From contig NZ_CP031230.1 in the NCBI RefSeq assembly GCF_003351785.1, positions 2,203,001-2,267,000 of the forward strand: a stretch of 64,000 nucleotides of DNA, written 5' to 3'. The notes beneath the pieces are model-generated. The model was not told the DNA's origin. It made no database searches and worked only from the letters and a program-made list of their open reading frames with translations. This DNA is from Sporosarcina sp. PTS2304 (lineage in GTDB: Bacteria; Bacillota; Bacilli; Bacillales_A; Planococcaceae). Shown here piece after piece: positions 26,095 through 35,113 of this stretch (its first letter is position 1; every line of letters begins with the position of its first letter). The position numbers and the translations under genes are program-made.

Positions 26095-26153
26095 CATCCG
26101 TTGAATCCCAACCACCCATTCAATCTATACGAAACACCAAATATTTTCACCTC

Positions 26154-26210
26154 AAAAAAAGAAGCTATCACAGAAAATCAGACATTACTGACTTTCCGGA
26201 CAGCCTCTTC
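26154..26210 (-). terminator. Terminator of the TRAP/aldolase operon
   Basis: On the minus strand GAAGAGGCTGTCCGGAAAGT and its partner around GATTTTCTGTGATAGCTTC form an imperfect stem followed by TTTTTTT. A very similar hairpin ends the VWA operon at 48303. Confidence 0.75.
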
Positions 26211-26229
26211 TTACAAATAACAACTACAA

Positions 26230-27519
26230 TTATACAGGAATATTGAAAAGCTTAGGCAAGAACAACGAAATGGACGGAATGAACGTTACAAGCAATAACA
26301 CAACAATCATGACAATAATCCAAGGAACAATCGCTCTCATCAACAGTTCAAACTTCGTATTACTAATCTGCGAAGCCATGAACAAGTTAGCCCCTAGAGG
26401 CGGAGTAATGAAACCAATAGCCAAGTTCAAGATCATGATCAAACCGAAGTGAATAGGATTTACTCCCAATGCAGTCACGATCGGTAATAAGATAGGCGTC
26501 AATATAATAATCGCTGCATTTGTCTCCATAAACGTACCAACGATTAATAATAATACATTAATCAGAAGCAAGATAATCACTTTATTGGCAGAAATACTTA
26601 AAATGAAATCTGCAATTGCTGTTGGAACTTCTGTAATCGTTAAGATCAATCCGAACCCAGACGAAATTCCAATAATGATAATGACTGGTGCAGTTAGCAA
26701 ACACGCCCGAAATGCGATGTAAGGAAGATCCAGTATTTTGACTTCTTTGTAAACAAATACACTTACAAAGATTCCGTAGAAACACGCAATCGCCGCTGCT
26801 TCTGTCGGAGTAAAGATACCACCGTAAATACCTCCGAGAATAATAATCGGAATAAGAAGAGCAGGAATAGCATTTACAAAAATCCCCAACACTTCTCTCA
26901 ACGTATATTTATGGTCGTCCCCTTTATAATCATTTTTTCTAGCATAATACAACACATAAATGATTAACGCTAGACCGACTAAAACACCCGGTCCAATCCC
27001 GGCACTGAACATTCCCGTAACAGAAACTCCAGCAGCTACTGCATAAATGATCATCGGAATACTCGGTGGAATTAAGACACCTACCGTCCCCGCAGTAGCA
27101 ACTAACGAGGTTGCAAATGTCTTGTCGTAATTTTTCGCCACCATTGCCGGAATCATAATTAATCCAATAGCAGCAACTGTAGCGGAACCTGTTCCCGAAA
27201 TTGCCGCAAAGAATAGACACGTCACAATGGAGATTACACCTAATCCACCTGTCATTCTACCGAAAAACACACTGGATACATTAAGCAGTCGACGGGAAAT
27301 TCCCCCACGCCCCATAATATCACCAGCAAAAGTAAACAACGGAACAGCCATCAATGGAAAAGAGTTAAGCGACTGCATCATCGTTTGCGTAAATGCTTCC
27401 ATACTTACCGGTTGAACAACAAAAATAGTGACCATAGAGGCGAGTCCAATCGCGATGGCAATCGGAACAGAAATACAGAGGAATAAAAGAAAACTACCAA
27501 ATAGTAAAAGCATCGTCAT
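26230..27519 (-). CDS. dctM: TRAP transporter large permease (DctM)
   Basis: A 429-residue membrane protein with about 12 segments, the ion-coupled channel of a TRAP transporter. Typical pieces are the N-terminal PIAIAIGLAS, the glycine-rich GRGGISRRLLN near 70, ISGTGSATVAAIG near 110, and NLAIGFITPPLGANLF near 370. It works with DctQ and the DctP binding protein, which lie upstream on the same strand, to import an organic acid. Its start overlaps the dctQ stop by 4 bp. Confidence 0.95.
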   Translation of the reverse strand: MTMLLLFGSFLLFLCISVPIAIAIGLASMVTIFVVQPVSMEAFTQTMMQSLNSFPLMAVPLFTFAGDIMGRGGISRRLLNVSSVFFGRMTGGLGVISIVTCLFFAAISGTGSATVAAIGLIMIPAMVAKNYDKTFATSLVATAGTVGVLIPPSIPMIIYAVAAGVSVTGMFSAGIGPGVLVGLALIIYVLYYARKNDYKGDDHKYTLREVLGIFVNAIPALLIPIIILGGIYGGIFTPTEAAAIACFYGIFVSVFVYKEVKILDLPYIAFRACLLTAPVIIIIGISSGFGLILTITEVPTAIADFILSISANKVIILLLINVLLLIVGTFMETNAAIIILTPILLPIVTALGVNPIHFGLIMILNLAIGFITPPLGANLFMASQISNTKFELLMRAIVPWIIVMIVVLLLVTFIPSISLFLPKLFNIPV

Positions 27520-28097
27520 GATTTCTGCCCCCCATTATCCTCTAGTTGTTCTTTAGGAGAAAATGCAACTTCATTCCCACCAGTATATAAGCCACCTTCA
27601 TTCGCAAAACGATCCATTGGACCAGCAAAATTCTTCACTTTCCAAATGAGTCCTTGAACTAGTCTAATAATCATTAGTCCAAACCCGATAAATCCTGCAC
27701 CATACAAAATATTCATCGAAACATTTAGCGTAACAGCTTTATCTTGGAACTCTGCTACCGATTGACAAATCTTCCATGCTGAAATAAATATAACAACAGC
27801 AAATAAAATAAATAATAAATCTACAATAACAGCCATTACTTTTACTGCTTTTTCATTTAATTTATCGACAAGAAATGTAATTCGGATGTGCGCATTGTTA
27901 CGAGTTGCATATGAAATACTAAAATACATAAGCCAGACAAACAAAAATCTTGCCAATTCCTCTGCCCATGAAAATCCTGAATTAAATACAAAACGTAAAA
28001 TTACTTGTACAGTAACGATTGTAGTCATTACATAAAATAGTATTGCTATTAGAATCGGTTCAAAGTTTCTGTCTAGCCACTTATAAGTAGTAATCAT
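27516..28097 (-). CDS. dctQ: TRAP transporter small permease (DctQ)
   Basis: A 193-residue protein with four membrane segments. The family motif GFSWAEELARFLFVW lies near residue 45. The ATG at 28097 has AAGGGG eight bases upstream; the longer frame upstream lacks a site. It is encoded between dctP and dctM as usual. Confidence 0.92.
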   Translation of the reverse strand: MITTYKWLDRNFEPILIAILFYVMTTIVTVQVILRFVFNSGFSWAEELARFLFVWLMYFSISYATRNNAHIRITFLVDKLNEKAVKVMAVIVDLLFILFAVVIFISAWKICQSVAEFQDKAVTLNVSMNILYGAGFIGFGLMIIRLVQGLIWKVKNFAGPMDRFANEGGLYTGGNEVAFSPKEQLEDNGGQKS

Positions 28098-28170
28098 TTT
28101 CACAACCCCTTCATTCGTAAATAAAAATGACGACATATGAAACATCCTTCTCATGTCGTCATTTCATTTG

Positions 28171-29205
28171 TTATTTTCTTTCTGCTTCCACTTGCTCCAT
28201 AACAAAGTCATATAACTCTTGTCCAGTTTTATCAATGATGTCTTTTTTCACTGCAGCATTCATGACTTCGCCCATTTTACGTCTTTCCTCTAAAGGAACT
28301 TCATTTACATTAATGCCTGCTTCTTTAAGTTTTTCTAAAGTTTCTACTTCATTTTCAGCGATCATTGCTCTTTCGCTGTCAATCGCTGCTTTTGCTTCTT
28401 CTTCGATCAACTGTCTATTTTCATCAGATAAACTATCCATAAATTCTTTGTTCGCATACCATAAGAAGTCTGTATATACGTGTTGCGTTAAAGACCAATA
28501 TTTTTGTGCTTCGTAGAACTTCATTTCGTAAAAGCTCGTAGTCGCACTTTCTTGTCCATCGATCAAGTTCTGCTGAAGTGACGTGAATACTTCTGGCCAT
28601 GCCAAGTTTGTTAGCGAAACTCCTAAAGATTCCCATCCTTTAATTTGGATTGGGCTATATCCTCTAATTTTAAGTCCTTTTACATCTTCCATCTTCTCAA
28701 TCGGACGCTTATTGTTAGAGAAGTTTCTAAATCCTATTTCCATGAATCCTAAACCTGTCAGTTTTTTCGCTTCAAGTGACTCCATTAATTTCTTTCCAGC
28801 TTCACCGTCTAGTACGCGATGCGCATGTTCTGCATCATCAAAAAGATAAAAACTGTCCCATATCGCGAACTCAGGGATGGATTGTGAAAATAATGTAGAT
28901 GCGCCAAAACTCATTTGTATATCTCCACGACGCGTTTGTTCCATCGTGTCCGTGACAGTCCCTAGCTGAGCTGCTGGGAATACTTTCACTTTAATTTTGC
29001 CATCACTTTTATCTTCAACATTCTTTTTAAATTCTGCTAATGCTTTATTCGCCGGGTGATCCGTTCCACTATCATGAGCAATTTGGATTTCAACCGTATC
29101 CTTATCTCCCTTAGTGTTTTTTGCACTATCACCGCCACATGCTGCTAAAATTCCTCCAACTAGTATGACAAGTGCAAAACAAACTAAACTTTTAATATTT
29201 CTCAT
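28171..29205 (-). CDS. dctP: TRAP transporter solute-binding lipoprotein (DctP)
   Basis: The extracellular binding protein of the TRAP system, 344 residues, anchored as a lipoprotein (LAAC, cysteine 23). The DctP-type signature follows: IAHDSGTDHPANKAL near 47, FPAAQLGTVTDTMEQTRRG near 80, and FRNFSNNKRPI near 165, where an arginine usually clamps the substrate carboxylate. The ATG at 29205 is preferred over an upstream GTG by spacing to AGAGGG. The neighbouring aldolases suggest a sugar-acid or hydroxy-keto acid substrate (inference). Confidence 0.93.
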   Translation of the reverse strand: MRNIKSLVCFALVILVGGILAACGGDSAKNTKGDKDTVEIQIAHDSGTDHPANKALAEFKKNVEDKSDGKIKVKVFPAAQLGTVTDTMEQTRRGDIQMSFGASTLFSQSIPEFAIWDSFYLFDDAEHAHRVLDGEAGKKLMESLEAKKLTGLGFMEIGFRNFSNNKRPIEKMEDVKGLKIRGYSPIQIKGWESLGVSLTNLAWPEVFTSLQQNLIDGQESATTSFYEMKFYEAQKYWSLTQHVYTDFLWYANKEFMDSLSDENRQLIEEEAKAAIDSERAMIAENEVETLEKLKEAGINVNEVPLEERRKMGEVMNAAVKKDIIDKTGQELYDFVMEQVEAERK

Positions 29206-29237
29206 CACGTTCACCCTCTCATTTTCAGATGTATTAG

Positions 29238-30032
29238 TTAACGATTTGGATATTTTTCATTGAAAGTAGCCATATTCTGAAGCGCTAACTTTCCTAAGGA
29301 CACACTATCGGACATCGCAACGACAAAAGTATAGTCTTTTTCATAAAGTGCCATCGCTTGATCAATACTTCCCGCAACAGTTCCGATGAATTTATCTGTT
29401 TTAGCTACAGCCTTTTCTACTTTAGCGATAGCCTGTTGAACTTCTTCATTCGCTGGATTACAGAAGTGGCCCATTGATGTAGCCAAATCCATTGGTCCTA
29501 CAAAAATACCGTCCACACCTTCTACAGCTAAAATTTCTTCTACATTTTCTACGCCTTCTGGTGTTTCAATAGCAACCAAGACGAGCATTTCATCATTCGC
29601 ATGTTGTAAGTAATTTAAGTCGTTCATACCGAAACCGCCTGCACGTGGGCTTGGCGCAATTCCTCGGACGCCTGTTGGAGGATACATCGCTGCTGCTACT
29701 ACTTCTTTGGCTTCTTCAGCGGTACCGACGTAAGGAACTAAAATTCCAGTTACCCCAGCATCCAAGATTTTTTTAATGATCACTTTATCATTCCACGGCG
29801 CTCTAACAAGCGGTTCTACATCGTAAGCATTGAGCGCCTGGCATTGATTGATCAACGTCATAATGTCACCAGGTCCATGTTCCATATCAATCATTGCCCA
29901 GTCAAATCCAGCCTTTGCAATGATTTCCGCAGACATCGGACTAGCCAGTTGCAACCAAGAACCTATAGTTTTTTTATTTTCTTTTAACATTGCTTTTGTT
30001 TTATTTTTAAAAACTTCATCTTTTCTTAGCAT
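29238..30032 (-). CDS. HpcH/HpaI-family aldolase
   Basis: A 264-residue class II pyruvate aldolase that cleaves 4-hydroxy-2-oxo acids into pyruvate and an aldehyde in related enzymes. The catalytic DMEHGP is near residue 48, the substrate arginine VRAPWND near 77, YPPTGVRG near 117, and the metal ligands lie in IETPEGVENVEEI (near 153) and GPMDLATSMG (near 178). It lies between dctP and the second aldolase gene in the same operon. Substrate unknown. Confidence 0.9.
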   Translation of the reverse strand: MLRKDEVFKNKTKAMLKENKKTIGSWLQLASPMSAEIIAKAGFDWAMIDMEHGPGDIMTLINQCQALNAYDVEPLVRAPWNDKVIIKKILDAGVTGILVPYVGTAEEAKEVVAAAMYPPTGVRGIAPSPRAGGFGMNDLNYLQHANDEMLVLVAIETPEGVENVEEILAVEGVDGIFVGPMDLATSMGHFCNPANEEVQQAIAKVEKAVAKTDKFIGTVAGSIDQAMALYEKDYTFVVAMSDSVSLGKLALQNMATFNEKYPNR

Positions 30033-30046
30033 ATATTAAGACCGCC

Positions 30047-30904
30047 TTATTTTGATTTATCAGACGTATAGTCCCCTTTAAACACTCTTACTATGTTGGA
30101 CATATACTTTTCCATCTCTTTTTGCATGTCTTCCATCACATTGGAAAGATGTGAGTATGAACCTTTTGACAGTGCTTCTGTTAAGAAGTTCATAGCTACA
30201 ATCGAAACATCTGTATTGACATTTATTTTGCAAATTCCCCGTTTGATCACTTCCTTCAACATCTCTTCAGATGTATCAGAACCACCGTGCAGGACGAGCG
30301 GGACATCTACTTTATCGTTTATCTTTTCTAATAAACCCAGATCAATAGCAGGTTCCGTTATGTTTAACCCGTGAACAGTGCCGATAGCAGCGGCTAAAAA
30401 GTCCACTTCCGTCTCTTTAGCAAATTCTTCAGCTAAATTAGGATCGGTTAGTGTTCCACTACCTTCTTCTTCATCTGAAAATGCCCCTCTAGCTAGAGAT
30501 CCAATTTCCGCTTCAATGGAAACGCCTGCCAAATGCGCAATTTCTGTCATTTCTTTCGTCAGGCGGACATTCTCTTCGTAGGGATGTGGGGAACCATCAA
30601 ACATGACTGAAGTAAACCCATTTCGAATCGCTCGAAGGATAGATTCTTTTTTGTACGCATGATCTAAATGAAGCGCAATCGGTATCGATGAATTATGCGC
30701 TAACGTTCGTATCATGCTGGACAATCCTTCAATATCCACTGTAGAAAAATAGCGTTCACCCACAGCTAAGATTACTGGATGCTGCTCTTGTTCGGCTACA
30801 TTTACGGCAGCCTGGACGGTTTCCATATTGTAGACACTGAATGCTGCAACAGCATAACGGTTTTTTTGTGCATGAAGTAATATATCGTTTGTATTTACAA
30901 GCAC
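30047..30904 (-). CDS. Class II ketose-bisphosphate aldolase-like protein
   Basis: A 285-residue zinc-dependent aldolase of the FbaA/GatY/KbaY family. LHLDHA near 79 holds the catalytic aspartate and zinc histidine, EAEIGSLARG near 132 is the metal loop, VLHGGSDTSEEM near 205 is the phosphate-binding region, and GICKINVNTD near 227 follows. It would split a ketose (bis)phosphate to dihydroxyacetone phosphate or glycerone and an aldehyde. GTG start with a weak ribosome binding site, 17 bp after the hydrolase gene. Confidence 0.88.
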   Translation of the reverse strand: MLVNTNDILLHAQKNRYAVAAFSVYNMETVQAAVNVAEQEQHPVILAVGERYFSTVDIEGLSSMIRTLAHNSSIPIALHLDHAYKKESILRAIRNGFTSVMFDGSPHPYEENVRLTKEMTEIAHLAGVSIEAEIGSLARGAFSDEEEGSGTLTDPNLAEEFAKETEVDFLAAAIGTVHGLNITEPAIDLGLLEKINDKVDVPLVLHGGSDTSEEMLKEVIKRGICKINVNTDVSIVAMNFLTEALSKGSYSHLSNVMEDMQKEMEKYMSNIVRVFKGDYTSDKSK

Positions 30905-30921
30905 TATCTCACATCATTTCT

Positions 30922-31629
30922 TTAGACATTTGTAAGCCATTCTCTCATAGCACCTGTAACAAGTTCAGGTTGTTCCATAGGTGATAAATGACCGCATTCT
31001 TCAGCAATTACGAGACGAGAATGTGGTATGATTGTATGCATTTTTTCATGTATTTCTACCGTACATAATGCATCTTCCCTACCAACAACGAATAATGTAT
31101 CGCATGCTATAGTAGGCAATACTTCGAATCCATCAGGTTTAGAAGCAACCGCTTTCAATTGGTTCAAATAAGATGCTTCCCCTACTCTTACTGCCATCCC
31201 CATCGCTTTAGATTGCAATGCTTTCTTTTTAGGATGATCTTTGTAAAACAGATTCGGTATGAATTGCTCCTGCACAACTTCTATAAACTTTCCTTCTTCT
31301 ACGTCTTTCATAGTTGCAGCCCATTGCTTTTGCTGTTGTTCAAATGGCGGGTTAGCTGTCGTATTGACCAATGCCAATTTCAGAATTCTGTCAGGTGCTT
31401 GACGCATCATTTCAATCGCCACAATTCCACCAAGCGACAGTCCAGCTAAAGCAAATTGCGGAGGTGCTTTTCGTAAAACATCTGCTGCAATTTCTTCTAT
31501 TGTCGAATGTTTTGTTATAACTCCTATTTGTACATCAGCAATATCTGATAAGTTGGTGACTTGATGCGACCATAACTCAGAGTCACATAAAGTCCCCGGA
31601 AGCAAAACCAGTGGAACTTTCGCAGTCAT
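30922..31629 (-). CDS. Alpha/beta hydrolase
   Basis: A 235-residue alpha/beta-fold hydrolase. The oxyanion region LLPGTLCD is near residue 9, the nucleophile elbow is GLSLGG near 78, the acid is probably in VVGREDALC near 180, and the histidine in CGHLSPMEQ near 212. It could open a lactone or cleave an ester to feed the aldolases (inference). The ATG at 31629 follows AGGAGG. It lies between the LacI regulator and the aldolases. Confidence 0.85.
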   Translation of the reverse strand: MTAKVPLVLLPGTLCDSELWSHQVTNLSDIADVQIGVITKHSTIEEIAADVLRKAPPQFALAGLSLGGIVAIEMMRQAPDRILKLALVNTTANPPFEQQQKQWAATMKDVEEGKFIEVVQEQFIPNLFYKDHPKKKALQSKAMGMAVRVGEASYLNQLKAVASKPDGFEVLPTIACDTLFVVGREDALCTVEIHEKMHTIIPHSRLVIAEECGHLSPMEQPELVTGAMREWLTNV

Positions 31630-31672
31630 ACATATCCTCCTATGATCAGATGTAAACTTCATACATCTTTCG

Positions 31673-32683
31673 TCATTTCATCGTTAGCTTATGACCACAA
31701 GATTCCCGAATGATTAATTCATCTTCAAGAATAATATGTGATTTACTAATCGTTTCTTTATTTATTTTTTGCAACAGTAAAGTCATCGCCCGTTTACCAA
31801 TTTCATAACGCGGTTGATGAATCGTCGTTAAACTAGGTGTCGTATAGTGTGCGATATCTAAATCATCAAAGCCAACAAGTGCAACATCTTCCGGTACTCG
31901 TAAACCTGCTTCATGGATAGCTTTTAGCGCACCAATAGCGAGGCTGTCATTTCCTCCATATATCGCAGTAGGCGGCTGATCAAAACTTAGCAATTTTGAC
32001 GCTGCCCGATAGCCATCTTCGAATAAATATCCACCTTCCTGAATGAGCGATTCATTAATCTCGAGGTTGTGTTGGGAAAGCGCTTGTTTATAACCATTCA
32101 AACGGGTTTGACTCTGGATACGTTCCATATGACCAGTAATATGTGCAATTCGTTCATGACCAAGACTGATTAAATGATTGGTAATCTTTCGGCTGGCACT
32201 TTCATTGTCAATTGAAATGGAAGGAATGTGCGGATCCAACACATAGTCAAAGGTCAAAACAGTCGGACTGTTTTCATTGATTTTCTGTACAGCTTTTTCA
32301 TCCATAATTCCTGCCGTCGTCAAAATCACTCCATCTACTCTACTATCTTGAATTAGTTCCAAATAGTTATTCTCTTTTTCTTTATCGCCATTTGTACTGC
32401 CAATCAGTAAAAAGTAGCCGGATTCACGAGCCACTTCTTCCAACCCTCTAATATACTCTGAGTAAAAAGAGTTTTTAATATTAAGCATTAACACAATAAT
32501 AATATTGCTTTTGGCCATTCTAAGTGTTCTTGCTGCTGTGTTAGGACGATATCCAAGCTTGTCCATTGCTTCTATTACAGAAGCTCGTGTCTTTTCATTC
32601 ACGCCTTCTTTATTTGAAGTCACTCTGGAAACAGTGGCAATGGAAACATTAGCCAATTTTGCCACATCAAAAATATTTACCAT
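31673..32683 (-). CDS. LacI-family transcriptional regulator
   Basis: A 336-residue repressor. The helix-turn-helix lies at residues 4-25 (VAKLANVSIATVSRVTSN), the hinge helix NTAARTLR near 52, and a periplasmic-binding-protein-like effector domain follows to the end. It is first in the presumed operon with hydrolase, aldolases and TRAP genes, and so is the likely local regulator. Paired TGTAAA/TTTACA sites before the bicupin gene are its best candidate operators. Confidence 0.92.
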   Translation of the reverse strand: MVNIFDVAKLANVSIATVSRVTSNKEGVNEKTRASVIEAMDKLGYRPNTAARTLRMAKSNIIIVLMLNIKNSFYSEYIRGLEEVARESGYFLLIGSTNGDKEKENNYLELIQDSRVDGVILTTAGIMDEKAVQKINENSPTVLTFDYVLDPHIPSISIDNESASRKITNHLISLGHERIAHITGHMERIQSQTRLNGYKQALSQHNLEINESLIQEGGYLFEDGYRAASKLLSFDQPPTAIYGGNDSLAIGALKAIHEAGLRVPEDVALVGFDDLDIAHYTTPSLTTIHQPRYEIGKRAMTLLLQKINKETISKSHIILEDELIIRESCGHKLTMK

Positions 32684-32840
32684 AATGATGATTCCTTTCT
32701 TTACATGAGTTGTCTAATTCAAGCTTCAGGAAAATAATAGTAGATACAAACCATAACTATTATAATCCTACCAAAATTAAAAACAACGTCTGATACTAAT
32801 AAAGAAAGATTTATATAAACAGTAAATCATCTATTCAAAG

Positions 32841-32878
32841 AGGTAATTGTCAATGACGCGATTCAAAGACAATTACCT
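32841..32878. terminator. Hairpin after the bicupin gene
   Basis: AGGTAATTGTC and GACAATTACCT pair around a 16-nt loop. The T run is better on the plus strand; on the minus strand it may end bicupin transcription weakly. Confidence 0.5.
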
Positions 32879-32896
32879 TTTTGCATAGTTAAAGAA

Positions 32897-34012
32897 TTAC
32901 TTCTTAACTAACTTTCCTTCTTCGTCTAATTCTAAATTATGCTTTTTCGCATCTTCAATTACTTCTTCAGACCAATCAAGTGCAGTCCACTCGTCTCCAC
33001 CACTTGCAATATAAAGGAAACCAGTATCATCACCTACATTTTTAATGCTTCTCATATGATCTTTAGGAACAGAGAATACATCTTTCTCAGTCAAGACGAC
33101 TTCAAACTCTTCTCCATCTGCACTTTCAACAGTCACTTTCCATTCGCCTTTGTAGACAATTAGAACTTGTGGTGTGGGTTGGCTAAATTTATTTAATCCA
33201 TTTCCAGGCTCTGCTTCGATTAACTCAAGTCCAAATGAATGTTCATTGTTGACGATCGAAGGACGGTTAACATCTGTAGCAATACCATGCCCAATAATTC
33301 CGTATGTTAATTTCTTGCCGCCTTCAGAACGGCTATCTAAGAAAGCGTCTTCGTCAGGAACGCGATTTTCAAACCAGAACACACGTGATTCCATTTCTTC
33401 CTGTGATACTTTACGTAAAGCATCTAATTCTTCTTGAGGGGTAGGCTTAATCACGTCAACGCCTTCAGGAATTTCCATACCTTTTGAAGTATCAATGAGA
33501 CGACCATCTTCCATCAATACTAGTCCGTGACCTTTTGCATCACGTAGTACTTGCGGTCCCCATGTAACGCTTTGCGGATCATCTTCACCTAACACAGAGA
33601 ATAAGAAGCCATCATCAGAACCGATATTTTTAAATCCGCGGAAAATATGAATCGGTAATGAAATAACGTCACCCGCGTTTAGAACCGCTTCTCCGTCGGT
33701 ACCTTCATTTCCCCAAATAAAGCGCCAAGTTCCTCTTGCCACTATAAATACTTCAGCTGTTTGGTGTAAGTGAAGAGAGTTTACACAACCATTTGGCATA
33801 GCTGCCGCCCCCACGTTAAAACCATGTGGCTCTTTTAAGTTAATAACTGCCGTACCACTTTCAGATACTCCAGGACCAATAATGCAATAATTTTCTTTTT
33901 TATCTGAACCAGGTGTTTTCGCATCGATAAATGCAGCTTTATCCGCCACAAAATCCTCTTTGCGAATTACTCTTTTAGCTATTTCTTCTTTAGTCATTAA
34001 TTGTTTCGTCAT
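32897..34012 (-). CDS. Bicupin protein (putative dioxygenase or isomerase)
   Basis: A 371-residue protein with two cupin domains. The first (about 70-150) has a metal site pattern, HLHQTAE (H-x-H-x3-E) and a later histidine in PIHIFRGFKN. The second (about 255-345) lacks metal ligands (FSQPTPQ). The arrangement resembles gentisate- or quercetin-type bicupin dioxygenases, but the family also includes isomerases and sugar-acid enzymes, so no reaction is assigned. It lies just upstream of the LacI gene, has its own promoter region with two operator-like sites, and has AGGAGG before the ATG. Confidence 0.75.
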   Translation of the reverse strand: MTKQLMTKEEIAKRVIRKEDFVADKAAFIDAKTPGSDKKENYCIIGPGVSESGTAVINLKEPHGFNVGAAAMPNGCVNSLHLHQTAEVFIVARGTWRFIWGNEGTDGEAVLNAGDVISLPIHIFRGFKNIGSDDGFLFSVLGEDDPQSVTWGPQVLRDAKGHGLVLMEDGRLIDTSKGMEIPEGVDVIKPTPQEELDALRKVSQEEMESRVFWFENRVPDEDAFLDSRSEGGKKLTYGIIGHGIATDVNRPSIVNNEHSFGLELIEAEPGNGLNKFSQPTPQVLIVYKGEWKVTVESADGEEFEVVLTEKDVFSVPKDHMRSIKNVGDDTGFLYIASGGDEWTALDWSEEVIEDAKKHNLELDEEGKLVKK

Positions 34013-34091
34013 ATTATTTTGCCTCCTGAAGTTTGTTTTTCTCGAAAGTGTATACTTTTCCGAGTTGTCTGAATCCTATTGTAAAACCAAA

Positions 34092-34105
34092 TGTAAAGGT
34101 TTACA
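34092..34105. promoter_or_regulatory. Operator-like site 1 before the bicupin gene
   Basis: TGTAAAGGTTTACA has 6-bp inverted arms, the shape bound by LacI-family repressors. It lies about 80 bp before the bicupin start. Confidence 0.55.
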
Positions 34106-34184
34106 ATAGTTTTTTTAAAAAAATTGATATTTAGGTCTTTAAACTTATGTAAAGACCAATATTAAGTATATTATACGATGTAAA

Positions 34185-34198
34185 TGTAAAGGTTTACT
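34185..34198. promoter_or_regulatory. Operator-like site 2 before the bicupin gene
   Basis: TGTAAAGGTTTACT repeats site 1 with one change, 93 bp away. It lies just upstream of a minus-strand TATAAT (about 34172-34177), in the -35/spacer area, so binding would block the promoter. Confidence 0.55.
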
Positions 34199-34387
34199 TA
34201 AGGTGAATGATGATGATGTTTGCTTAATTCTGCTGGTTATTTGATGAAAGGAATTGACTTTTGGAAATGAGGTGTTTATGACAAGTAGCTGTATAGATTG
34301 CGTCAGTAAGTCGGTTGGTGTTTGTCCATAAGTTTGAGTGGGTAAGTGACTTCTCCTTTAGTGGTGCAGAAAAATGGTGTACGTATG

Positions 34388-34900
34388 AGGATTCTCCCTA
34401 CAGAACCGGACGCTTTCCTGAGGGTGCGCGGCGGACTCGCCAGAAGTGCATTGGCGATTACGCCTGTCGCACTGATCCTCCAGGAGTCGCCGGTTCTTCC
34501 GGGAGAATCCTTGAATTTTTGTTCGTAAGTCAGTTGGTGTTCGGCCAGAAATAGAGTATGGTAAGTTCCGCTTCTTGATCAGTGTGGGTAGAGCTATGGA
34601 TTGCCTGATTGAATGCACATAGAGTCATTGCTTTGACCACTCAGTTCATCGAAACAGTCATAGTAGCTAGCAACACTTCACCACTATCTAACTTCAAAAA
34701 CAGTCGCATTGTATCAGACAAGTCTATTTAGTTAGTCTTTCACTACCTACAAAGAGTGATCAACCTGTCTTGCACACACAAAGTACGGCTGAAGCTGGAA
34801 GACGATCGACTCCGGGAGGATTAAGGACGACAGGCGTAACTCGCAACGCCCTTTTGCGAGGTCCGCCGCGTCCCCTCCGGAAAGCGTATCGTCTGGAAGC
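34388..34900. repeat. Composite repeat: class A, linker, class B
   Basis: A class A copy (34388-34511, minus-oriented core) is followed by about 280 bp of linker and a class B copy (34794-34900, plus-oriented). The linker shares TAGAGTATGGTAAG, GGATTGCCTGATTGAAT, TAGAGTCATTGCTT and CAAAGAGTGATCAACCTGTC with the linker at 1092-1314 and, reversed, at 47777-48054. The left flank (34258-34277) matches 10481-10500. This explains most of the gap 34200-35050. No credible gene lies in it. Confidence 0.85.
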
Positions 34901-35064
34901 GCAAGCCGCATGACTCTTCAAGTCAGCCTCACCACATTCAATCTTCTCCTTTCATGAACTAGACGCAATATGACGAACAAGCGCATACTGTCGGGTTTAT
35001 GTAGTTTACAGCTATATACTTATCGTTAGACTCAGTAATATCCAAGTTTAGTAGAGACAATAAA

Positions 35065-35105
35065 AATTCCAGGACACTAGTATTATTTACTAATGTTCTG
35101 GATTT
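35065..35105 (-). terminator. Terminator of the NAD(P)-binding protein gene
   Basis: AAATCCAGAACATTAGTA and TACTAGTGTCCTGGAATT pair with few mismatches and run into TTTTTA on the minus strand, 8 bp past the stop. Confidence 0.75.
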
Positions 35106-35113
35106 TTATTTCA

